Assembly: GCF_001522545.3 (NCBI RefSeq)
Contig: NC_031799.1
Span: 46,000,485 to 46,064,484 of the forward strand
From: Parus major
Taxonomy: Eukaryota > Chordata > Aves > Passeriformes > Paridae
Length of the DNA: 64,000 bases
Direction: 5' to 3'
Shown here: in pieces, positions 38,700-50,500 of the stretch
How the letters are laid out: the number at the start of each line of letters is the position of its first letter
Position numbering within the stretch: the first letter of the stretch is position 1
Made by a program: the position numbers and the translations under genes
Notes under the pieces: model-generated
What the model saw: the letters and a program-made list of their open reading frames with translations, nothing else
The model's database searches: none
What the model was told of the DNA's origin: nothing

Positions 38700-41600
38700 T
38701 TTAAATTCACACGTGGGAATCCCTAGCACTTAGAGGGAGAGGCTCAGGATATCTCCAAAACTACTGCAAGTTACTGTATGCTTTAGCCAGGCAGTCAGCC
38801 AGGTCAGGACAGGACTAGAAACCAAGGTTCACGTCCCTCTGGTGCTGCTCGGCTGATGTCTGCTGCCTCCCCACAGACACCCAGAAGGACTGTGACAAAC
38901 ACAGAGGCTTAGGACCACAGGTTTTTCTTTGGGAGAGGACAGGGTGTATCCCAGCTGCAGGGACTTGTCTGGGGAGGCAGTGTATGAAGGAAGGGCAACC
39001 AACATGAGCTGGACCATCTGTGTTATTTTGGTTCCCTTAAAGGACGGATCACTGAAGGAACTTCTTTCCTCTCCTTTGTCACAATTTATCTGTGTGTCTG
39101 GTCCTTGCAAGAACCAGCTCTTAATTCTGTCAGCATGGAGATGAGGGGCTGCACGGGCCAAGACAGACACAGGGGAAAGACATACAAGGAAATTTCATAT
39201 TTCTTGCTGAAGAGAGCACCAGTTTAGGTGAGAAACCCAGAGTTTTGTGAGAAAAGGCTTCTGTAAGGCATTTGATTTACTCCTAAACAGTAAGAGCACA
39301 TAAGCAATTCTAACTGAGGTACAGAGAAGCTGATTTCAAAAAGAGACCCACCACTGCTCATTTTGCTAGCAGCATTACTACCGTTATTATTGCTGTAGTT
39401 GCTGGGGTTTGTTGATGTTATTAGTTATTTTTCTCCAGGACTGGAATTAGCTCTTAGCCTGGAGAAGGACAAAGGAAAGGGTAGCTGAAAACACCCGGAG
39501 TGTGAAAGCTGTTTTAACAGGCGGGGCCACGAGACTGAGTTGCACCTTTCATGGACAAGAGAGTATTTTGGAGTGGGGGACTGTGTATGTGGGGGAATCA
39601 GGAGGGGAGGGGTAAATTAAAGCAAGAGCCATGGTGCATTTGGTGGGAACACTGTTCAGAGAGGACTTGACAGAGAGAAATGGTATGTAGTGAGCAGGAA
39701 TAGCACAGACAGGGGTGGCAGCCAGCTCTGCATGCAACTTTTGTGACTCTGGGTGAGTAACGCCTGTGGGGGAGAGGTGTGATCGTGCATTCGCAGGGCT
39801 GGAGCCAAGTGTCATGTTTTGTAAAATTGTAACTGCTTGTGGATGTTTTTATGGTAGTTCCCAGAGATATTGTAGAAATCCATAATCTCTCAAGGAATAA
39901 TGAAATCATTTTTGTAGCATCTCCGTTTGGTTTTCATACAAACAATAACTTATTAATTAACTCCTTAATAAGGACTTATATTTTGGTATTTTTTATACTC
40001 TGGCTGTTTGATGGTCCTACCAGCACATCACCGCAAAATGGACACATTGCACTTGTGTCCAGCCCCAAGTACCACAGTCGTCTCAATAAATTGCTCATGT
40101 AGATTGACTCCACATGTAGCATTTATTGAAGATGTATTTACACAGAATAGGATTGAACCATAAAATATTGGACTAAAATATACCAAGAACTATTCAGTTT
40201 ATGTGTTGACTTTATAGTTTTTGTTCTGCCTGATTACAGCACTTGAAATTATAAAGAAGGTTTAGAAAAAGATCAAAATTATAAATTTAAAACCTAACTT
40301 AAGGAATCAGGATTTCGGGTTTACTTTCATGATACTGGCATTATGACAATACTCTCTGCAATATTGTGTGCACTAACCTGAGGGCTCTTAGCATGTTGAT
40401 TATATACATGGCCACTTACATGACATTACAGATATTTCTGTTGAAGAGATTAAAAAAACAATAGGCGAGGAGAGAAACTTGTGCTGTAAGAGTCAGGATA
40501 GAATTGGCATTTGTGTATTTTTCACTCCTGAAATCAATTACATGAAATTACACAATTTTTAGTTTTAAAATATCTCCTGGTTTCACCTTACTAACACTTC
40601 CAAGGTGGGCCCTAGACACAACATGTCCAAAACAAGAAGAACAGATTTTGAGTGTTCATCTTGGATTTAAACACCAGAGAGGGCTGCAAGAAAATCTGGA
40701 ATCAATAACTGTGGTTCGGAATTAATGTGTTTACTAAGTATGAAGTAGAAAAACCCAGCTGCTTCAAGTCCTGTTGTATTAGGAATCAACCACAGTAATT
40801 CTACTTGTCTCCTGCCAACTCCATTTGAAGACCAAATTTTTCTTTTTGACTGGATCTTCCAGCTAGAAAGAGATGTGAAAACTGCAACTAGAGGGCTGAT
40901 TGTCAGGTCATTTCCTTCTGTGTGGTGGACTGACCAGCAGTTTCAGCTGGCCCCACAGCCCAGGGAATCAGTGTTGTGTGCCTGGGTTACTCACCAGTTT
41001 TGGAGGCTCCTGGCAGGTACCAGGCACTTGCATTTGGCTAAAATATTAGCCCTGCTTTGAGTTACTCTGCACATGAAGACTGAAACACAGGGAGACACCA
41101 TGAAAAATTGCACAAGTACTGAGAGGAAAACTGAGGTAAACATCAAAAGTCACAGTGTTTGGAGGTAACATTGCATGAATAAAATGTATTTCACTTATGC
41201 TGGACAAATCCCATGACATTTTCTCCTGAGGTAAGTTTGTTCCCCCCTCTTTCCCCACCCCATTTCTTTCAGGACCTCCTTCTTTGAGTTAGCAGAGAAA
41301 ATAGTTACACACTAATCAACACTGACTGATAGAATATGTGGATGTTTTCAAGCGTTCTACTTTTTCATAACTTGTATAGAAGTACATGACTTTGCATCCA
41401 GCCAGTTGCTCGTCCTTGTAAGGTTTCTGTTTAACAAAAGCAGTGGAGACTTTATGCCTTTCTGCTGGTGGTAGATCCCCCACCGATTGGAGGTGGGCAA
41501 AAATGAAACCAGCAGAAGAACAAGAGGTGGCACTGTTGTAATGGAATGACATTTTCAGCACACAGCTGTCTCTCTTCTAAATGAGTCTGTTAGCTTAACA

Positions 41601-42356
41601 GTGATGAATAGGATTTTGGGGAGTGGATTTTTTTTTTTTTCTTTACAATAGAGCAATTTGCAAGCAGCCATACTTTGCCTGTTTAGAGAATCTGTGGCCC
41701 CTTACAACTCCCAGCAACTCAGCCTTCAGATGCAGATCTCTAGGAGATGTAGTAACAGCCCTTGCTGGGAAGGAAGAGTGCACAAAAAGAGAGTGAGGAA
41801 CCTGAGCAGCCTTCCTTCACACCCCTCTCCCCACCAGTTATTCATCTCATCTGTGTGAGCCTTTTTTCAGCTCAGGTCTGGGCCTTCAGATTTAGGCAAG
41901 ATTGTGCAGAAGGTGTGTGGGACCTGTCTGGAGCCTTTTCACACAGTCTGTCTGCAGTAGCAGCTGTAATGAGATTGGAAATGAAAACATAAATACTGAT
42001 TAAGCATTCAAGGGTGTCTTTTAATTCCTCCCAAGTAAATGGCAAATACTCTTTTTATGTGGTAATTGACTTGACTGCAACTTGGAGATCCTGCCCGTTT
42101 TGCCTGGGAGGCAGAATATCATCTCACTTGCAGGCACTACTGTAAGAGAATGACCACGACCACACAGGAGCCAGACTCAGTCCTGGAAGTACTCCCCTTC
42201 TTCCAGTCTCCTGTGATTGTCTTGTAGGATCCTACAGGATTCACAGAAAAGATCACAGCAATGCAAAGAACCAGCTGCTGGGTTCCAGCTGTGAACCACA
42301 AATTACATTTCAGGGTCTGGCACAGGGAGAGTGGATGGTGGTGAGGGCTCACTTAT
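38700..42356. other. Intergenic, 3' of CARTPT
   Basis: 3.7 kb without recognised exon, RNA or transposon. Small open frames here are under 115 codons and show no family resemblance. Confidence 0.6.
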
Positions 42357-43620
42357 ATGCCTGGGAAGAAAGATCTCCTGGAAGCTGTGTGTATTAAGGC
42401 ACACAAGAACCGGGAGATGATTTTAAACAGCCAGCACAACTTCACCAGGGGCAAATCGTGTCTAGCCAACCCAGTGGTTTTCTCTGGTGGAGTGACAAGA
42501 GAAGAGCTACAGATATCATCTTTCTGGACTTCTATAAAGCCTTTGGACAGGACTCCACCACATCCTCCTCACTAAATTGGAGTGAGATGAATTTGATTGC
42601 TGGATTAGGAATTGACCAGATGGTCACACCCAGAGGGTAGTGGTCAACTGCCCAATGTCCAGAGGGACATCAGTGAAAAGTGGTGTCTCCCAGGAGTCTG
42701 TATTGGGATCAGTACTGTTAAATGTCTTCAACAATGGCAGTGGCATTAAGTGCAGGTTTGCAGATGACCCGAAGCTGAGTGGTGCAGCTGACATTCCTGA
42801 AGAGCAGGATGCCAACCAGAAGCTCGGAAAGGGGCCCATGGGAATCTCATGAGGTTTAACAAGACCAAGTTCAAGGTGCTGTACCGGGGTCAGGACAACC
42901 CCCATCATCATCAGCACAGGCTGGGGCTGAGCAGATGGAGAGCAGCCCTGTGAGAAGGCCTTGGGGGTGCTGCTGGGTGAGAGGCTGGACATGACCCAGC
43001 CATGGGCACTCCCAGCCCAGAGAGCCAAACTTGTTCTGGGCTGCATCCAAAGCAGCGTGGGCAGCAGGGGAGGGAGGGGATTCTGTCCCTCTGCTCTGCT
43101 CTGGTGAGACCCCACCTGGAACCCTGCATCCAGCTCTGGGGTCCCAGCACAGGAAGGACACGGACCTGTTGGAATAGGTTCAGAGGATGTCTGCAGAAAT
43201 GATCAGAGGGATGGAAGACCTCACCTATGAGGAAAGACTGAGACAGTTGGGGTTGTTCAGAGAACAGAGGGCTCCAGGAAGATCCTATTGCAGTCTTTCA
43301 GTACTCACAGGGGTGTTATCATAAAGATGGGCCCCACTCGTGGCAGAACCTGCTGTAATATGACAGAGTTCAGTGGTTTTAAACTGAGGAAGGGTAAATT
43401 TAAGTTGGATATAAGGAAGTAATTTTATGATGAGGGTGGCAAAAAAATGGCACAGGTGCCCCAGAGATGCAGTAGGTGCCTGAACCTGGAAACACTCAAG
43501 GTCAGGTTGGACAGGGCTCCAAGCAACCTAATCTAGTAGAAGACATCCCTGCTCATTGCAGGGAGGTATCGGAGCAGACAGCCTCTGAAGGATCAACCCA
43601 AAGGACTGATTCCATAACTC
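42357..43620 (+). mobile_element. CR1 LINE, 5'-truncated, decayed reverse-transcriptase and 3' end
   Basis: Translated fragments in three frames are collinear with CR1 ORF2: HNFTRGKSCLANPVVF (frame of 42357), then DIIFLDFYKAFGQD (shifted frame), then a SGIKCRFADDPKLSG segment containing the FADD catalytic box (another frame). The 3' part has the CR1 landmarks AAACTGAGGAAGGGTAAATT, GGTCAGGTTGGACAGGGCTC and a degenerate ATTCCATAACTC end. At least two frameshifts and stops make it dead. It lacks ORF1 and the endonuclease. Confidence 0.9.
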
Positions 43621-43909
43621 TAAAGAAAAGACATTATACCCTACCATTCTTCACAACAGACTTATTAGCTCCAGTTAGTGGTCATACGAGGTGTGCTAAT
43701 TTTCTCCCTTATGGAGCTGGACCTCCAGTATGTCTGCCTGCACTGACCTGGTTAAAGCACACTTCCCCTGACTAACCTTCCAGACTATTTATAATTCATT
43801 AATGACACAAAGTTTTCAGGTACATTTCTCTGTTGTATCAGGTAGAAAATTATCTGCTTTTTCCAAAAAGCTCTGCAGAGCAATCCTGCATTTGTTTCCC
43901 TTTTTTTAT

Positions 43910-43914
43910 AGCCT
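43910..43914. repeat. Target-site duplication, left copy (AGCCT)
   Basis: Matches AGCCT at 44930-44934 exactly; the pair brackets the solo LTR. Confidence 0.85.
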
Positions 43915-44929
43915 TGTGTTGGTTTTGCACAGCGTGGTTTTTGGTAGCAGGGGACCACAGAGGTGGCTTCTGTGAGAAGCTGCTGGAAACTTCCACCATG
44001 TCTGTCAGAGAAAATCCCTGATGGCTCTGAGGATGGACATGCCACTGGCCAAGGCTGGGCTAATTAGAGAGGTTGATAACACCTCTGTGATAACAGATTT
44101 AAGGAGAAAATCAAAACTAAGTGGGGCACACACAGCTATTTTTTCTAGTCAGAGAAGAGGAGGAGGTGAGAACATGTGAGGAAAATATGGAGACACCAAG
44201 GTCAGTGGAGAAGGAGGGGCAGGATGGGCTCCAGGCACCGGAGGTGAGGTTCCCCTGCAGTCCCTGGTGCAGCCCATGGTGAAGCAGCTGTGCCCTGCAG
44301 CCCCTGGGGATCAACAGGGGATGCAGAGATCCACCCACAGCCCGTGGAGGAGCTCATGCTGGAGCAGGTGGATGCCTGGAGGAGGCTGTGATCCAGTGGG
44401 AGACCCATGGGGGGGGGGGCCCTGCTTCCAGGCTGGAGCAGTCTGTCCTTGGGGCACTGCAGCCCATGGGAGGAGAGCCACATCACAGCAATCTTGGGAG
44501 GGCTGCTGCTTCTTAGATTTGGAGCCACGCTGGAGAAGATCACAGAGAACTGTCCAGGAGAGATTGTGGGAGGGACCCCACAATCTCACAGACTTCTCTC
44601 CCTGTGCAGCAGAAGAAAACCTCGAATGCCAAACTGACCAGAACCCCACACCTGGCCTCCTTGCGCTGTCGGTGGGAAGGAGGGAGGGGCTGGGGGAAGA
44701 AAAGGTATTTTTAAGGGCTTGTTTTACTTCTCATTATTCTCCTCTGATATTGTTAGTAATAATTTCACTTTATACCTCTAAGTTGAGCCTGTGTTGCCCT
44801 TGGAATGTTTTCTTCTGGTTCTTAACTCATGAAGCCTTCATTAAGTTTTTCCCTCCTCTGCCCAGCAGGGGAGGGTGAGTGAGTGCCTTTTGCGGGTGCC
44901 TGGCATTTGGCCAGTGTCAAACCACAACA
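43915..44929 (+). mobile_element. Solo LTR (ERVL-like) with 5-bp target-site duplication
   Basis: Begins TGTGTTGGTTTTGCACAGC and ends GTGTCAAACCACAACA (TG...CA). It is bordered on both sides by AGCCT (43910-43914 and 44930-44934), a perfect 5-bp target duplication. Internal features in the same orientation are GGTAGCAGGGGACCACAGAG, GGCTTCTGTGAGAAGCTGCT and a degenerate TATA region AACAGATTTAAGG near 44.1 kb. The middle is GC-rich and repetitive (CTGGAGCAGGTGGATGCCTG), with an 11-G run at 44409-44419. No retroviral gene sequence is present. It resembles a common avian ERVL LTR, probably passerine/neoavian. An open frame of 203 codons inside (44267-44878) is incidental. Confidence 0.88.
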
Positions 44930-44934
44930 AGCCT
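44930..44934. repeat. Target-site duplication, right copy (AGCCT)
   Basis: Right partner of the AGCCT at 43910-43914. A 5-bp duplication is typical of ERVL-class integrases. Confidence 0.85.
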
Positions 44935-46432
44935 TCAGAATAGTCATTGAGTTCATGAATATTTGCAACAAGATTTCACAAGTCTTGTTTAGAAGTTTGG
45001 CATTTTTAAAAAAAATCATCTTTTCATGACATCTATAAGGAGTTAAAGAAACCAAACCACAGACTCAGTTAAGAAATGCAATAACTAAGCATTAGAAGAC
45101 TGCTTCAGTATCTTCCAGACCAAGATAAAGACTTCTTTGATATACAGGATTGTTTAAAGCATAATTGAATTCTGGTTGTGAATTTGGGAGACATCACTGC
45201 CAGTGGTCTGCTTGCATTTATCCATAAAACAGGTAACGTTTCAGACCAAAGTGCATATTCTTGCCAGACAGTGATCATAGAAATGAAACTAATGATGACA
45301 ATAGGATGCTGTGTTAAACAATTGCAACTAAAATTAAGCACATAATTAAAAGCATAAAGCCAAGGGAGAGATTATTACTTTTTAGGTGACATATCCATGG
45401 AGGATGCTGTACAAGGCATAGTTCTATTGTAACCTCACCTCTTAGTTGTATTGATGGAATAATCAGCAGTCTTTATGAAATACATCAGGGAGGATATTTT
45501 TCTGCACCTGAACACAGAATTTTTGGTCTTATTTAAATTGTGATACTAAACTCATGCGGAGATAAGTAGATAGTGAACCTGTCCTTTTAAACAGCAGTAT
45601 CAAGAAGGGATAAAATAATTTATTTGTATCAAAAAACAAGGGAAGATTTTTTTCCTGACAATATATTATAAGCAGTACTGCAGGTGCAAGATTTCATAAT
45701 GAACCAGTGGAGGACAGGAGATGTAAATGCACACCACCTAGGATGGTGCATTGTTCCCTGCCAAGGCTGCAAGGCCTGAAATCCTTTGTCACCCATACTT
45801 TTTTATTCCTGATACACATTAAATGACAGGAATTTAGAATATGTTGTACCCTAAGTAGAGCTGATCTAGCAGGTTTTTGCATGCAGTATTTCACCCTCAT
45901 TATATACATAAGGAACACTGTGGTTCAGGATACAAAGCTGTTTTCTCGAGTTGTTTCAATTACTTTTGACGGTAATCCTTTAAATCTACCTTCATGAGAT
46001 CATTCAGCACTCATGTTCTCATGTTACACACAAGTGCATTCTCTGCATCTCATGTTCATCAGAATATACTTCAGTTTCATTTAACTCACCTGCTACAAGC
46101 TTATACATCTTTTTATATCTGTTACTCTGTGAATTCAAATTGGATTCAAATTTACCTAGTTTTAATAGTATTCTTATGCAGAAAAGTTATTCAACACTCA
46201 GCAAAAAAAATCTAAGACACAAATGTAATAGAATACTCTTATATTGATGCGCAAAATACTTGGACTGTCTTTTTTGTTCATAGAAAAAAACCACAGAATT
46301 AAACAGAAAATGGTGATTGTACTGAAAAATTCTTGGGGAATGACTGCTGTGCAATAAGAGCATTATATAGAGAATTATATACAGAATTCTGTAGGAGGAT
46401 TTTAAAAAGCTGCAAGAATATGCAGTTCTCTA
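44935..46432. other. Intergenic, nothing recognised
   Basis: 1.5 kb of AT-rich DNA between the solo LTR and the reverse CR1 fragment; no supported feature. Confidence 0.6.
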
Positions 46433-46690
46433 AGAACCATAGAATATCCTAAGGTGGGAAGGACCCACAAGGATCATTAAGTCCAGCACCTGTCTCTGAG
46501 TAAGGCACCCCAAGAGTCACATCATGTGCCTGAGAGCATTGTCCAAACACTTCCTGAACTCTGTGCTCAGGTCACAGGTGCTGTGACGACTTCTCTGCAG
46601 AGTCTATTCCAGTGTCTGTCCGGGTAAAGAGCTGTTTCCAAATATCTAGCCTAAATGTCCTCGACACAGCTTTGAGCCATGCCCTCAGGA
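46433..46690 (-). mobile_element. CR1 LINE 3'-end fragment, reverse orientation
   Basis: On the + strand: AACCATAGAATATCCTAAGG, TGGGAAGGACCCACAAGGAT, CATTAAGTCCAGCACCTG, then TATTCCAGTGTCTGTCC and AGCCTAAATGTCCTCGAC. This is the reverse complement of a CR1 3' end (CATAGAATCACC, GGACCCACAAGGATCATC, CCAGTGCC, AGCCTAAACCTCCC). 5'-truncated and diverged. Confidence 0.8.
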
Positions 46691-47238
46691 ATTAAACTCT
46701 GCAACTACTGAGTAGTTTCTACAGAGAACTGCATGCAAACTATATGCAGTTCTGAATTTCTGTACAAAGTAATCCAAACAGGAAAACAAACACAACAACA
46801 AAATTCAGGGACAGTTTAGTGGCTGGAGATCCACTGGTGGTTGAATCTGTTGTTCTTTTATTTAGATACCAGTACTGTAACCTAGCCAAACTGCATATTT
46901 GTTCTGATTTGGATTTACTTATGCCATTTCATTGCTATTGCACTATTTCTAGGGCTACTTCTATCTCATAAATCCTTAACTTAGTAAAGCACTGGAGATC
47001 TGAAGAACCATGGAAAACTTCGCAGCTTCAGCTGAAGACACCACGTAAGCTCTATTTTGAGAAACACCCAAACTTGGGAAGGCAGTGGTAGCTCAAAAGA
47101 AAGACCTGGGACAGAAGTTGTTTAGATTATTTGTTATCAGAATATTTCTGATGGTGTTTGAGAAAATTAACATGTGAGGTACATACAGCTTTGCTAATTA
47201 CTGCCTTCTTGTTTGGGCAATAGCCAGCAACTATTGGA

Positions 47239-47301
47239 GAAACATGGGTAAGACTTTAGGAAACATGGGTAAGACTTTAGGAAACATGGGTAAGACTTTA
47301 G
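47239..47301. repeat. Three perfect tandem copies of a 21-bp unit
   Basis: Unit runs from GAAACATGGG to GACTTTAG; copies are 47239-47259, 47260-47280 and 47281-47301, identical to each other. Perfect identity implies recent expansion. Each unit contains both a donor-like GGTAAGA and an acceptor-like TTTAG/G. Confidence 0.95.
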
Positions 47302-47560
47302 GTTCCCGCTGTTATGTCAGGTTTGGGGCTGTGGAAGGTGCTCCAGGATGAAGCTCCGGGTTTGGCACGGGGTTTGGCCTTTGCGCGCCGTGAACACAAG
47401 AGGGTGCTGGTTACTGTGCGGAGACTTCCCCTTAGGAAACAACTTTTATTTATCTTAGTTCCAGAATGGAAAGGTGAGAGAGGGAAGTCTGCTGCCCTGA
47501 CGACCCATACGCCGGGTACTGAAAAGGCATGATCACGGTCACCAGTATGCATGAAATCAT
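47302..47560. other. Small GC-rich patch within AT-rich desert
   Basis: Distinctly more GC- and CpG-rich than its surroundings (TTGCGCGCCGTG, CGGGTTTGGCACGG, ACGCCGGG). Contains GAACACAAGAGGGTGCTGG (47392-47410), which fits the CTCF core at 10 of 13 positions by eye. Could be a minor regulatory island; no gene recognised. Confidence 0.4.
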
Positions 47561-47561
47561 A

Positions 47562-50500
47562 GTTATTCAAGTAAACTCCCTTGAATTGAAGTTACAGGTA
47601 TTTACTGTTTGCACCCTTCTTCATCCAGCCTTTACTCTTCCCGAAGTCAAAGAAAGTAGTATTAAAAAAGGATGCAACTTCATGGCATCATTGCAGCAGG
47701 TCTGGGAACTTGGATAAAGCAACTGTGCAGCTCTCCCATGTGAGGGTTTAGCACCCCTGGACTCAGAAGGCACACTGCACTGGAGACTTTTCATGCCACC
47801 AAAATTCTGGATGGAATTTTTTAGTCAAGTTTTACTTGCTTTATGGCTCCATAATGAGAATATTCTCATCCAAGCACTGTTAAATATATACACAGATTAG
47901 TTCTTAGATCATGTTCTACAAATTCAGCAGAAAATTGAAGCAGTCTTCACAGCATTTGCTGGGATATTGCTGGAAAAGAGTTTAGCAGTTGGTAGAGGAA
48001 TTTTCACATCAGTTTGCTGGATTATGTATATTGGGGCTGGAAATGGGACATCTACATAAATGAGTAGTCAGGAGCCCAATTTGAACATCCAGCTAAAGGT
48101 TACCTGAGTAAATCTGGTACAGTGCCTGAGGAGGTACCACTTGAATTAAAATTAGTTCAGATACACACTTGGAGACGAGCAAGAGGCATTTGAAGATAGC
48201 CATGAGAAATTTCTTATGCTTTGATTATAATATCTTATGAATGTTGGGAATTTATTAACCAGCTTACTGACTGTGAGACAGGGGGTTAAGAAACATGGAA
48301 TTTATTCAGATAAATTGTAGTTTTGGTTGGGGATGGGTGGGTTGTGCTGTGTAAGAAAGACAATTATTCATGCTCGTGTGCTTTTATTGTGTTTATTGTG
48401 GTTCAGGAGAGACTGATGTTGAGGTAGGAAAGATAAGCCAAAAAGGACATGGTGCTGTGTTAATTTTAAAATACCCTAAGTAGACTCTCACCAGTGTATT
48501 TCAGAATTGCTACTGCAGGCACACACACTTACCTATTTATGAATCAACCAATAAATCTCCCAGTATGCACGCATGCATACAGGTCAGCAGAAGATGCAAG
48601 CAAGTTCCATCATGTGATGGAAAAGGAGGAAAGAGCTTTGCAATAGTTTTCCTTCTGTATATGCCAACTTTTATCCAGTCCCTTCTTGTTCTTGAGCAAG
48701 CAGAACTACTTTTTTTTAGTACTACTATTAACTTTGTACTGTCTTTTTTAAGTAAGCCTAGCTTTTTCTCCTTGGAATGGCAGTAAGTAAACAGTTTCAT
48801 TCCATTTCCTATTCAATTACGTCCCTTTTCCTTTTTCTTACTCTCCAGTCAGGAATACACTTCAGCTCTGGAAAACTTTTTATCTCTGAAAGAATACAAA
48901 TGAAGCAGTGAATACAAAAAGCGAGCTCCTAAAATTTAAATAGGTACCTCATATTAATAAGTATTTAATAGGATAGAAACCAGCTAACAAAAAAAATAAT
49001 GCAATTTACCCCTGAATTACAGAAGAAATGCTCTACAGAGCTGGCAGAAACCATGATTGAAACTGCTTCTAAGTACATCTGAAATACTTAATGCTAGGGA
49101 TATTTGTCTATGGAGCGATCAAAAACTGAGTATTCGTCAAATACTATCTTGAGGATGCTCTTGGAAAGTAATCTAAGAAACTTCCTGATTATGAAAGAGA
49201 CTATTTTAAGGAATTTTTACCAGCAGCCAACCTACATTCAAGTTCATTTTTTGAATTGAGATGTAGCTTTGCCTCTTTGCATTCTATCCTTCCTATCTAA
49301 TTTTTTATGGCAGATCACCAAAGTCTTTGTCATTTACTGAAAAAAATTCCAAGGTAAGAAGCAAATATATGCTTTTGACAAACAGCTATTCTTGACAGCA
49401 TTTTGACATTTGACAAAATGTTGACAAACAGCTTTCACTACAGTGCACCATCCGATGACTACTTCTTGTTTTGATGTGTGCACTAGGACTATGTGTGATG
49501 TGAGTGAACAGTTAAAATCTCCCTCTGGAAAAGATGTTCTGCAGTTGGTCTGGATGAGGATAGTCCTTTGTCTTAGAGAAGAGTCCTGACTGCTAATCTC
49601 CAGACAAGTCAACACACTGAAACAAGCAGTTTGTTTTTACCTGTGCCATGATCACAAAAGTATGAAACAAGAGAAACCTTTGTTCTGTGCTTTTTCTTGC
49701 CTCACTGCATGTCTCAATTGTGTTAGCAATTATCAGGTAGCAGGGCAGAGTAAAGTCAGTGCTATACAGAACATGTAGTCACATGAAATCAGATAGAGAT
49801 TCTAAGTGCCAGATCCAGAGTAGAGGATAATGGAATCACTGGAAAAATCAAGTCTCTTTGCTTCCTCTTTTTCAGAAGACAGTTTATGTTACTAGTTTTC
49901 AACTAGCTTTGCCTCTCCCACCTTTCCCCTCCCCAGTTCATGGTATTTTCTTATTTTGGACATGTGTTATATTCACAGCACATTGCCATGGCCACAGGAG
50001 CTAAGCTGGCCAACTGCTGTTGAATGTTGATGACTCATGAAGAACATCCACTGGGCTGCCTGGCGGAGTACTTACTCAGTATTTCATTCCCCAGCTCCCT
50101 CCTGGACAAATTCTCTTCTTTTTTGGAGACACAAAGAGGTCTCCAAGTTCCCTCTACTCCTGTGTCACAAAGCAGGAGCAGAGTATGTAAGTGCTAGTGT
50201 TAGGATAGTAAGTGAAGCACAACAACTGAGCATTGTTACAGACTGAAGTTCATAGAAGATGTTTTAAACCAGACCTTGCTAACAATGAACTCAATTCCAT
50301 GTCTGTATCCCCATTCTAAATAAAGACAGAACAATAGTTGTGCTGACACCAGCAAGGTCAGAATCTCACCCCAGGCCCTTGCCTTCCCCTTCTTTATAAT
50401 TCTGCCTAGTCTTGTATTTGGCAAGAAAGATATGGATAATTTTCCTTGTTCTCGTTCAGCTCTTTCCTGCACCATTTATCATTCTTCTCAACGTATCAGA

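Noticed and set aside
42624..43161. Minus-strand open frames of 163 and 96 codons
   Set aside because: Antisense to the CR1 reverse-transcriptase and 3' UTR region.
44267..44878. 203-codon open frame
   Set aside because: Lies wholly inside the solo LTR; LTRs carry no conserved protein and the sequence matches no retroviral gene.
43915..44929. Possible full provirus
   Set aside because: Only one LTR copy with its own target-site duplication; no gag, pol or env sequence in the window.
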